Below, one piece after another: positions 1-7,077 of a DNA stretch of 7,077 nucleotides. The position numbers were made by a program, and so were the translations under genes. The notes below the pieces were generated by a model. It saw nothing but the letters and a program-made list of their open reading frames with translations. It searched no databases and was not told the DNA's origin. Position 1 is the first letter of the stretch, and each line of letters begins with the position of its first letter. Source of the DNA: Saprospirales bacterium (GTDB taxonomy: Bacteria; Bacteroidota; Bacteroidia; Chitinophagales; Saprospiraceae); the NCBI GenBank assembly GCA_003448025.1, contig DLXL01000280.1:1-7077 (forward strand), in the 5' to 3' direction.

Positions 1-259
1 AAGAATAGGTTTTTATGGTGGGACGATGGGCAAAGTAAACAACCTCAGTCTTCAGCCCATTTTTTGGAAACAAATCAGTTTGTTGGGAAGTACGATGGGC
101 AGCCCATCCGAATTTGAATCGATGCTGCATTTTGTGCAAAAACACAGTATTGTTCCTGTTATTGATGCTGTATTTGGCCTGAAAGATGGCGCCCAAGCTT
201 TTGAACGGATGAATAATGGAGCACAGTTTGGCAAAATTGTGCTTCGAATTGCCAGTTAA
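1..259 (+). CDS. Zinc-binding MDR-family alcohol dehydrogenase / quinone oxidoreductase, C-terminal fragment (5' partial)
   Basis: This is the 3' end of a gene cut by the window edge. The frame is open from base 2, and the ATG at position 26 is an internal Met rather than the start. The visible 86 residues read RIGFYGGTMG, then an LQPIFWKQISLLGSTMGS segment, then VIDAVFGLKDGAQAFERMNNG and a final GKIVLRI. This is the usual ending of medium-chain dehydrogenase/reductases: the last strands of the NAD(P)-binding Rossmann domain, the 'QxxxxGSxMG' segment, and the 'F.L.dA..Af..m..g...GKiVl' return to the catalytic domain. The family oxidises or reduces alcohols, aldehydes or quinones in the cytoplasm with NAD(P)H. 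The zinc ligands and substrate pocket lie upstream, so substrate and zinc content cannot be judged. It ends with TAA 37 bp before glpK on the same strand, so co-transcription with glpK is possible but unproven. Confidence 0.85.
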   Translation, partial: RIGFYGGTMGKVNNLSLQPIFWKQISLLGSTMGSPSEFESMLHFVQKHSIVPVIDAVFGLKDGAQAFERMNNGAQFGKIVLRIAS

Positions 260-268
260 ATAGGTTTA
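237..268 (+). promoter_or_regulatory. Candidate Bacteroidota-type promoter for glpK
   Basis: TTG at 237-239 is followed after 21 bases by TAGGTTTA at 261-268, which matches the Bacteroidota -7 consensus TAnnTTTG at all but the last base. Initiation would fall near 273-276, about 20-25 bases before glpK. The -33 part lies inside the end of the upstream dehydrogenase gene. The match was made by eye in AT-rich sequence and is weak. Read-through from the upstream gene is the alternative. Confidence 0.3.
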
Positions 269-278
269 CTTTTCATGA

Positions 279-1793
<1,515 letters not shown>

Positions 1794-1796
1794 AAA

Positions 1797-1847
1797 AAAT
1801 TGGCTATCCGGATATCATACCAATTCAATTATCCGGATAGCCAATTT
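1797..1847. terminator. Bidirectional intrinsic terminator between convergent genes
   Basis: A perfect 17-bp inverted repeat, AAATTGGCTATCCGGAT (1797-1813) and its complement (1831-1847), encloses a 17-base loop. It lies between the stops of glpK (+) and the T9SS gene (-). On the minus strand the stem is followed by eight T residues (complement of A8 at 1792-1799), three of which pair in the stem, giving a canonical terminator for the T9SS gene. On the plus strand the hairpin lies just after the glpK stop but is followed only by TTTAAAACAGGTTTTT, so termination there rests more on the hairpin than on a U-tract. Confidence 0.85.
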
Positions 1848-1867
1848 AAAACAGGTTTTTATTTGCG

Positions 1868-4210
1868 TTACCGTACCACTACTTTCTCGGTAAGGATACC
1901 AAACTCAGTTACCAAACTAAGGAAGTAAAGGCCCGGTGTATCAATAAAGAGTTCAAACTGTTGATTACCTTTATCAAACCCACCTTGTTTGCTACTCACC
2001 AGTTTACCACTTGCGTCTGTTAGGTGTAGTGTCACCTGATCAGCTTCCGGAAGAAAGAATCTGGCTGTTATAGCTCCGGCCGAAGGATTGGGTGTAATTG
2101 GATAAAACAGGACAGATGTAGACGCTTCTGTTTCGACTGATTCATCTGTACGCTGCTGCGGTTCCATGAATTGTAAAAGGAGTGGCAAGGTGGTTAATTG
2201 CTGATTATAAGCCTCTCCTTTGGTCCATATTGTACTCAGTTGAAGATTGTTTGCCAGAGAACCCTTTTGTATAGCAGTAAAAGTCAGGGTCAAAACCGCC
2301 TCATTTACAGGTGCTGATTCCAGGGTATACCAACTGATTGCTACGCGGTTTTGCACGAGGTCTTTGTGTATTCTGACTCCTTCTAATTCCGAAACAGCAT
2401 CTATAAGTGTCAGGCAGGTTGGAGTAGCAGAAATGGCAAATTGAAATCCTTTTAATGTGGCCAGATCAGACAACCTGATCGTCACTTCAAAGGTTTCGCC
2501 TGCAGCAAATCGTTTTTTGAATGCCTTAAGTACCAATGGCTGTTCTTCATCCCGATTGGAACTGTTTGGTACTACCGAATCATTTACATCTCCCGTTTTT
2601 ACGGCTACAAAAGGAGGATGTTGATTATTGGCAAGAGGGCAAGTTGTACTGATTTTTTCCGGGAATGCAGCTGACAAAGGCGCTGCTGGATTTTGGAAAA
2701 TAAAGTTCCCGGGAATAAATCGCCATGCCTTGTTTCCTGGGAATTGATCAGCAGCTCCAATGATAACATTGCCTATTGCATTCAAATCCAGCGGGGTAAG
2801 GAAGCCATCCCGATTAACATCAGCAGCAATAATCCGGTAAGGGCTGGTCAATGGCGTTAAACCACTCATGTGTTCATCTGCCAGGATGAGGTCCAGCGTG
2901 TTTACTCCAGCCTTTGCAAGTGTATCCAATGAAGGCTCAATACTATAATTGCACGTTCCGGGAGCATGGGCAAACAAATATTGCCCCTGCAGGTCTGTAG
3001 TGCCGTTGAATTGCTGAGATATGCCTGACAAGTTACTTTTCAAAAGTATTTTGGCGCCAGGGAGCGGTATGTTTTGCTCAGTAAGGATACTTCCGCTAAC
3101 AGGTCCGGGTGGAACACAAGCCCCAATGTTATCTTGTACAATGACGTAAGTTTCACAATAATCAGCATTTCCATACGCATCTACTGCCCAGATTTCTACG
3201 AATTGCTTACCGATTTCATTGCAATCGAAAGTAACGGAGTGCTCATTTAGCGGAAATCCGGTGCCGGTACCGGATTTCCGAATCCCTATTTTAATCTGGT
3301 TCGCCGGTGTACAGTTATCGGTGGTGTACAGCAAAAAATCAGTATCCCATAGTGTGATCATGCCGGTTTGCATGATATTTATACTCAACCCGTTTATACA
3401 AACAACGGTTGGTGGTTTGCAATCCCGGACTTCAAATTCATATTTACAAAGGGCTTCATTGCCACAGCGATCATTGGTAATCCATTCGATTTTGTGCACA
3501 CCATATGGAAGTCCAAGGCCATTTGGAAGCACCAGGCGGGCACAAACAGTATCTCCGCTGATGGTTTTCTCAATAGGCCAGGCTCCGGGAGCGCTGCTGC
3601 TTTGAAAGGTCTCCATCGAACCATTCCCATCCAGATCCAAATATAGTCGGTAAGAAACAATTAGGTCTGACTTAGAACAGGCATCCGTCACTTTCATCTT
3701 TAGATCAACAGGCCCTTCGCATCTGGCACCGTACTGCGCTGGATCATTATTGGTCGGATCACAAAAAATCAGAGGACCTGTAGGGCAATCCAGATATACT
3801 GGCGCCTGGTTATCAACGATTTTAATGACTTGTGTGTACTGGAAGTAGCCATGATTGAGGCTATTGGCTATTACGGTTGGCCCAATATCTGTATTTGCGG
3901 GATTGTCAATAAAAGATGGAGCTGGCCAGTTTGGGTTAAAGTCGCACCACCAGAGCAATTTCCAGGTGCGCAGGATCTTTTTACAGCCTCCTGTACTGTT
4001 TATATTAAATACCTGATCTTTAACAGAAATGCCTACATCGAAATTGCAGTTGCTTAAATAGGTGATTTCAGGCCATATTGTGTCGGCCGTTCCGCCACAA
4101 CTTACAATCGTTTTGTCGTCAGGAAACTTAACGGAGTAGTAGTTTTGTTGTGCAAAAAGGTTTACTGAAGCAACAATAAAAAGGAGTGAGATTAGAATCC
4201 TTTGGCGCAT
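1868..4210 (-). CDS. T9SS-exported multidomain protein: HYR-like segments, dockerin-like and cohesin-like modules, type A sorting domain
   Basis: 780 residues with no recognised catalytic domain. The N-terminus MRQRILISLLFIVASVNLFA is a Sec signal peptide, probably cut after A20. Residues ~35-365 form a cysteine-rich region with Saprospiraceae-type HYR-like segments, marked by IVDNQAPVYLDCP (131-143), VRDCKPPTVVC (261-271) and DNCTP (298-302). Residues ~370-430 (VSGSILTEQNIPLPGAKILL...) resemble a carboxypeptidase-regulatory-like beta-sandwich. Residues ~429-485 are dockerin-like: a degenerate first repeat (AGVNTLDLILADEHMSGL), then DVNRDGFLTPLDLNAIGNVI (464-483) with a calcium-loop pattern. 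Residues ~557-682 resemble a cohesin fold (LVLKAFKKRFAAGETFEVTI, LKGFQFAIS). Residues ~700-780 are the T9SS type A sorting domain (YPITPNPSAG...TDASGKLV...PGLYFLSL...EKVVVR). About 20 cysteines, mostly before residue 365, suggest disulfides. I infer export across the outer membrane with removal of the C-terminal domain, and a structural or adhesive role. A substrate cannot be named. Confidence 0.88.
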   Translation of the reverse strand: MRQRILISLLFIVASVNLFAQQNYYSVKFPDDKTIVSCGGTADTIWPEITYLSNCNFDVGISVKDQVFNINSTGGCKKILRTWKLLWWCDFNPNWPAPSFIDNPANTDIGPTVIANSLNHGYFQYTQVIKIVDNQAPVYLDCPTGPLIFCDPTNNDPAQYGARCEGPVDLKMKVTDACSKSDLIVSYRLYLDLDGNGSMETFQSSSAPGAWPIEKTISGDTVCARLVLPNGLGLPYGVHKIEWITNDRCGNEALCKYEFEVRDCKPPTVVCINGLSINIMQTGMITLWDTDFLLYTTDNCTPANQIKIGIRKSGTGTGFPLNEHSVTFDCNEIGKQFVEIWAVDAYGNADYCETYVIVQDNIGACVPPGPVSGSILTEQNIPLPGAKILLKSNLSGISQQFNGTTDLQGQYLFAHAPGTCNYSIEPSLDTLAKAGVNTLDLILADEHMSGLTPLTSPYRIIAADVNRDGFLTPLDLNAIGNVIIGAADQFPGNKAWRFIPGNFIFQNPAAPLSAAFPEKISTTCPLANNQHPPFVAVKTGDVNDSVVPNSSNRDEEQPLVLKAFKKRFAAGETFEVTIRLSDLATLKGFQFAISATPTCLTLIDAVSELEGVRIHKDLVQNRVAISWYTLESAPVNEAVLTLTFTAIQKGSLANNLQLSTIWTKGEAYNQQLTTLPLLLQFMEPQQRTDESVETEASTSVLFYPITPNPSAGAITARFFLPEADQVTLHLTDASGKLVSSKQGGFDKGNQQFELFIDTPGLYFLSLVTEFGILTEKVVVR
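3251..3280. repeat. Perfect 12-bp inverted repeat inside the T9SS protein gene
   Basis: CGGAAATCCGGT (3251-3262) and ACCGGATTTCCG (3269-3280) are exact complements around the 6-base loop GCCGGT. On the coding (minus) strand it covers roughly codons 311-320, encoding RKSGTGTGFP. The stem is GC-rich enough to fold in mRNA or in single-stranded DNA. No T-run follows on either strand, so it is not an intrinsic terminator. Its purpose is unknown and it may only reflect codon choice in a Gly/Ser/Thr-rich stretch. Confidence 0.8.
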
Positions 4211-4211
4211 A

Positions 4212-4306
4212 GGTTAAATAATTTTTGTGATGGGCGAATGTACCACACACAATGATTTAACCGGCCATGGAATCTGGCGGATATCCGACACATGTCTTAA
4301 TTTAAC
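4212..4306. repeat. Three ATTTAAC copies upstream of the T9SS protein gene (possible operator)
   Basis: GTTAAAT occurs at 4213-4219, and its complement ATTTAAC at 4255-4261 and 4300-4306. The first two extend to an exact 8-bp inverted repeat, GGTTAAAT (4212-4219) and ATTTAACC (4255-4262), centred near 4237. The second and third are direct copies continuing as ATTTAACCGG and ATTTAACGG. Centre-to-centre spacings are 42 and 45 bases, close to four helical turns. The cluster sits immediately before the T9SS gene start, which fits a regulator site, but AT-rich 7-mers also recur by chance. Confidence 0.35.
4235..4242 (-). promoter_or_regulatory. Weak -7 box candidate for the T9SS protein gene
   Basis: Read on the minus strand this is TACATTCG, one mismatch from TAnnTTTG, ending 24 bases before the ATG. 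No TTG is seen at the expected -33 distance. It lies at the centre of the GGTTAAAT/ATTTAACC inverted repeat. The gene may instead be transcribed from the mqnC promoter. Confidence 0.2.
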
Positions 4307-4314
4307 GGCAATTC

Positions 4315-4347
4315 CTTAGTACTAAGTTGATTCACCACTAATCAACT
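4315..4347 (-). other. Hairpin at the mqnC stop codon with adjoining palindrome
   Basis: AGTTGATT (4325-4332) and AATCAACT (4340-4347) form an exact 8-bp inverted repeat with a 7-base loop that includes part of the mqnC stop codon (4338-4340). The perfect 12-bp palindrome CTTAGTACTAAG (4315-4326) overlaps its outer edge by two bases. On the mqnC transcript the hairpin is AT-rich and no U-tract follows, so it would be at best a weak terminator or an mRNA 3'-end structure. Confidence 0.35.
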
Positions 4348-5480
4348 AGTAAAGTGGTTCGATCCAGGGTCTGTTGAACAATATTCTTTGGAATCTCCCG
4401 AAATTCATACTGCTGGTTCCTCAACTGTGGTGTAAACCCGGCCTCTCGGATGGCAGACTGGATACCATCGGCGGTGAATCGGAATTTAGCCCCTGCAGCT
4501 GAAACCACATTTTCTTCAATCATAATACTTCCAAAGTCATTAGCTCCTGCATGCAAACAAACCTGTGCAACTTGTTTGCCAACCGTTAGCCATGAAGCCT
4601 GAATATTTTTAATATTGGGAAGCATAATCCGGCTCATGGAAATCATTCGTACATATTCATCGCCAGTAACGGCATTTCTTGCCCGTTTAATTTTGCGCAG
4701 GATGGTATCCTCATCCTGGAAGGGCCAGGGAATGAATGCCAGAAATCCATTTGCATCTGCAGGTTTTTCGGATTGAACCTGACGAAGTGCGGCAAAATGC
4801 TGCATCCGCTCCAAATTTGTCTCAATATGTCCGAACATCATGGTTGCAGAGGTTGTAAGCCCCAACTGGTGTGCGGCACGCATTACATCCAGCCATTCCT
4901 GACCGCCACATTTGCCTTTGGAAATCAGCCTCCTTACTCTGTCGTCCAGGATTTCAGCTCCGGCGCCAGGCAAAGAATCCAGGCCCGCTTCTTTCAGGTT
5001 TTTCAGCACATCATAATGGCTCATACCATCCAGTTTGGCAATATGGGCAATTTCCGGCGGGCCTAATGCATGCAATTTCAAATTGGGAAATTCGGACTTC
5101 AATTGTTTAAATAAGTCCACATAAAAACTTAGACCGAGATCGGGATGGTGTCCACCCTGTAATAGCAATTGCTGCCCGCCCAGTTGAAATGTTTCCTGAA
5201 TCTTGACGCGATACTCTTCAATCGAGGTGATATATGATTCCTCATGTCCGGGTCTGCGGTAAAAATTACAGAACTTACAATTGGCGATACAAACATTGGT
5301 AGTGTTGGAGTTTCGGTCAATGATCCATGTAACAGTATTTCCCGGCACATGATGTTGTCTGATGGCATTCCCTACGTACATCAATTCTGTTGTAGGGGCA
5401 TTTTCAAAAAGAAAAACCCCTTCTTCTGGGGTTAGCCAGTCCAAACGCAGCGCACGATCTAACAAATTGGAGATATGCAT
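4338..5480 (-). CDS. mqnC: Cyclic dehypoxanthinyl futalosine synthase (radical SAM)
   Basis: Cytoplasmic radical SAM enzyme of the futalosine menaquinone pathway, which cyclises dehypoxanthine futalosine to the spiro intermediate cyclic DHFL. The 380-residue length suits the family. The [4Fe-4S] motif CIANCKFC gives CX3CX2C with C64, C68 and C71, preceded by the family-typical TNV. Other MqnC hallmarks are LLLQGGHHPD (105-114), LHALGPPEI (136-144), SLPGAGAEIL (169-178), TSATMMFGHIET (210-221), FIPWPFQ (249-255) and GANDFGSIMIEENVVSAAGA (312-331). The last block and the HALGPPEI form separate it from its paralogue MqnE. The start ATG at 5480 has no Shine-Dalgarno sequence but has a well-placed -7 box upstream. 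No other mqn gene is in the window. The T9SS gene follows on the same strand after 127 bp. The transporter gene is divergent, 139 bp away. Confidence 0.94.
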   Translation of the reverse strand: MHISNLLDRALRLDWLTPEEGVFLFENAPTTELMYVGNAIRQHHVPGNTVTWIIDRNSNTTNVCIANCKFCNFYRRPGHEESYITSIEEYRVKIQETFQLGGQQLLLQGGHHPDLGLSFYVDLFKQLKSEFPNLKLHALGPPEIAHIAKLDGMSHYDVLKNLKEAGLDSLPGAGAEILDDRVRRLISKGKCGGQEWLDVMRAAHQLGLTTSATMMFGHIETNLERMQHFAALRQVQSEKPADANGFLAFIPWPFQDEDTILRKIKRARNAVTGDEYVRMISMSRIMLPNIKNIQASWLTVGKQVAQVCLHAGANDFGSIMIEENVVSAAGAKFRFTADGIQSAIREAGFTPQLRNQQYEFREIPKNIVQQTLDRTTLLVD

Positions 5481-5525
5481 ACCTTAAATTAATCTTTTTG
5501 CAAGAAAGAATCCATAACAAAAATG

Positions 5526-5557
5526 CAAAGGTAAGGTTGGGAAACTTTCTTTTGAAA
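5526..5557 (-). promoter_or_regulatory. Bacteroidota-type promoter for mqnC
   Basis: On the minus strand, TACCTTTG (5533-5526) matches the -7 consensus TAnnTTTG exactly. A TTTC at 5557-5554, one base from the usual TTTG, lies 20 bases further upstream as a -33 element. Initiation would fall near 5519-5521, giving a leader of about 40 bases before the mqnC ATG. This is the best promoter match in the window. Confidence 0.55.
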
Positions 5558-5567
5558 TTGCAAGTTA

Positions 5568-5599
5568 TTGGCTAGCGTCAAAAAAGCTTCGCACCTTTA
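5568..5599 (+). promoter_or_regulatory. Weak promoter candidate for the MATE transporter gene
   Basis: TTG at 5568-5570 is followed after 21 bases by CACCTTTA (5592-5599), which keeps A, TTT and the spacing but differs from TAnnTTTG at the first and last base. Initiation near 5604-5607 would leave a leader of only about 15 bases. It runs back to back with the mqnC promoter; their outer elements are about 10 bases apart. Confidence 0.25.
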
Positions 5600-5619
5600 A
5601 CCCTTCTTAATAACAAATT

Positions 5620-7038
5620 ATGCATCCGGAAACAAAGACTCAGGCTTCAGGTATTCAAAGAATCTGGCAAGTCATAAAGCAATCTATCAGCGGGGAAGAG
5701 CAAGATTTTACCAATGGAAAAATTGCCCGTGCGATCATTTTGCTTTCGATCCCCATGATCCTGGAAATGGTCATGGAGTCGTTGTTCGCGGTAGTAGACA
5801 TCTTTTTTGTTTCAAAAATTGGTTCTGAAGCGATCGCCACCGTTGGTATTACAGAATCCGTATTAACCCTGGTCTATTCGTTGGCCATTGGCTTAAGTTC
5901 AGCTGCAACAGCAATGGTTGCCAGAAGAATAGGAGAAGGTGATCGTTCCGCTGCTGCAAAGGCAGGTGCGCAGGTTATTTTAATCGGCGTTTTAATATCT
6001 GTACTCATTGCGATTCCGGGTTATTTTTTTGCTGAAGAAATCCTGACCCTGATGGCACATGATCAAAGCGTGTCATCTACAGGTCACCAATTTACCAGAC
6101 TGCTGCTCACCTGCAACCTGCCTATTTTATTATTGTGGATGCTCAATGGCATTTTCCGTGGGGCAGGAGATGCAGCAACCGCTATGCGCGCCTTATGGAT
6201 TGCCAATGCGGTTAACATTATTTTATGTCCGATTTTCATCTTTGGATTTGGCCCTGTGCCCGCGATGGGTGTTTTAGGTAGTGGAATAGCTACTACGATT
6301 GGCAGGTCTACAGGCGTATTTTACCAATTGTGGCATTTGTTTAAGGTTGGAAAGATTATTCAATTACAGTGGAGCCAAATGCGGCCCGACAGGAAAATCA
6401 TTGGAACGCTTCTCCGAATTGCTTCGGGAAGTACGGGGCAATATCTGATAGCCTCGGCCAGTTGGATTTTTATGGTATTCATCCTGGGTCAAATTGACAA
6501 AGAGGTGGTAGCAGGCTATACAATTGCCATCAGAATAGTGATATTTTGTTTATTGCCTTCATGGGGAATGGCTAATGCAGCCGCAACACTGGTTGGGCAA
6601 AATCTGGGTGCCGGAAAACCAGACAGGGCTGAGCAGTCTGCCATCCGGGCAGGTTTTTTTAATATGTTTTTTTTGGGTGCCATCGCCATAATCTGTCTTT
6701 TCGGCGCTGGAGGGCTGGTTGGTTTTTTCACTCAAGACCCAGAGGTGGTAAAATCTGGAGCAATGGCACTTCGGATTGTTGCTGGTGGCTATGTTTTTTA
6801 TGGCTGGGGGATGATCTTAACGCAAGCTATCAATGGCGCTGGAGACACATTCACCCCTACCCTGCTTAGTTTTGTTTTTTTCTGGCTGATCGAAATTCCA
6901 TTGGCCTGGTTGCTAGCTATTAACCTGAATTGGGGTGAAGCGGGTGTTTATTGGACCATTATTATTGCTGAGTCAGGTATGGCACTGGCTGCGTTTTGGG
7001 TGTTTAAAAGGGGCAAATGGAAAACTACTCAAGTGTAA
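5620..7038 (+). CDS. MATE family multidrug/toxin efflux transporter
   Basis: 472-residue inner-membrane protein that would export cationic or other small molecules by Na+ or H+ antiport. After a polar N-terminal segment of ~33 residues there are about 12 hydrophobic helices, roughly at 36-60, 73-98, 115-136, 159-179, 190-211, 215-240, 260-290, 297-324, 343-370, 381-402, 411-435 and 441-463. The two-fold MATE symmetry is visible: ARRIGEGDRSAA (101-112) mirrors GQNLGAGKPDRAE (326-338), and NGIFRGAGDAATAM (176-189) mirrors TQAINGAGDTFTPT (401-414). The opening TNGKIARAIILLSIPMILEMVMESLFAVVDIFFVSKIG is typical of the DinF/NorM-like MatE domain. The subfamily, coupling ion and substrate cannot be fixed from sequence alone. 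The ATG at 5620 lacks a Shine-Dalgarno sequence and is preceded by AT-rich sequence, as usual for the phylum. The gene carries several T7-T8 tracts but the frame is intact. Confidence 0.93.
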   Translation: MHPETKTQASGIQRIWQVIKQSISGEEQDFTNGKIARAIILLSIPMILEMVMESLFAVVDIFFVSKIGSEAIATVGITESVLTLVYSLAIGLSSAATAMVARRIGEGDRSAAAKAGAQVILIGVLISVLIAIPGYFFAEEILTLMAHDQSVSSTGHQFTRLLLTCNLPILLLWMLNGIFRGAGDAATAMRALWIANAVNIILCPIFIFGFGPVPAMGVLGSGIATTIGRSTGVFYQLWHLFKVGKIIQLQWSQMRPDRKIIGTLLRIASGSTGQYLIASASWIFMVFILGQIDKEVVAGYTIAIRIVIFCLLPSWGMANAAATLVGQNLGAGKPDRAEQSAIRAGFFNMFFLGAIAIICLFGAGGLVGFFTQDPEVVKSGAMALRIVAGGYVFYGWGMILTQAINGAGDTFTPTLLSFVFFWLIEIPLAWLLAINLNWGEAGVYWTIIIAESGMALAAFWVFKRGKWKTTQV

Positions 7039-7077
7039 TTTGGTGATGAAATCTAATTAGTTAACCCTTAAAAACCC

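Noticed and set aside
26..259. A short complete 77-residue gene starting at the ATG at 26
   Set aside because: The frame is open upstream to the window edge, and the residues before that Met (RIGFYGGT) belong to the same MDR domain, so it is the tail of a truncated gene.
3219..3660. Overlapping open frames on both strands within the T9SS protein gene
   Set aside because: They overlap each other and a gene with continuous domain support, and their translations show no coherent fold or signal.
1868..4210. Cellulosome component
   Set aside because: The dockerin-like first repeat is degenerate, no glycoside hydrolase or carbohydrate-binding domain is seen, and the T9SS architecture fits the non-cellulosomal Bacteroidota proteins better.
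4211..4337. A small gene or structured RNA in the mqnC-T9SS gap
   Set aside because: There is no open frame of useful size with a start context, and apart from the listed repeats no extended fold or riboswitch-like core is visible.
4338..5480. Aminofutalosine synthase MqnE or another radical SAM paralogue (CofG/CofH)
   Set aside because: The HALGPPEI, PGAGAEIL and GANDFGSIMIEENVVSAAGA blocks fit MqnC rather than MqnE or the F420 enzymes.

Overview
The window looks like ordinary chromosomal sequence from a member of the Bacteroidota, most likely near the Saprospiraceae. Three things support this. The 780-residue secreted protein has a type IX secretion (T9SS) C-terminal sorting domain plus the dockerin-like, cohesin-like and HYR-like architecture common in that group. 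MqnC indicates menaquinone made by the futalosine route. The best promoter match is a perfect Bacteroidota-type -7 box (TACCTTTG), and no gene has a convincing Shine-Dalgarno sequence. The taxonomic placement is an inference from protein style, not from a marker gene.

Layout from left to right: the 3' end of a zinc-dependent MDR-type alcohol dehydrogenase/quinone oxidoreductase (1-259, +); glycerol kinase glpK (297-1793, +); a convergent intergenic region with a perfect 17-bp hairpin that can serve as terminator for both flanking genes (1797-1847); a large T9SS-exported, cysteine-rich surface or secreted protein (1868-4210, -); a 127-bp gap holding three copies of ATTTAAC and a hairpin at the mqnC stop; mqnC (4338-5480, -); a 139-bp divergent promoter region; and a 12-helix MATE-family efflux transporter (5620-7038, +). 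The last 39 bases (7039-7077) hold nothing I can identify. No stretch without a gene exceeds 300 bases.

The genes do not form an obvious pathway together. GlpK makes glycerol-3-phosphate, MqnC makes a menaquinone precursor, the T9SS protein acts outside the cell and the MATE protein exports small molecules. Orientation changes after glpK (convergent) and after mqnC (divergent), so the window holds at least three transcription units. I see no mobile element, CRISPR array, tRNA or rRNA, and no clear novel system. The points worth a second look are the missing allosteric residues in GlpK, the dockerin-like plus cohesin-like modules in one exported chain, an intragenic 12-bp hairpin, the ATTTAAC cluster upstream of the T9SS gene and the T-tracts in the MATE gene.
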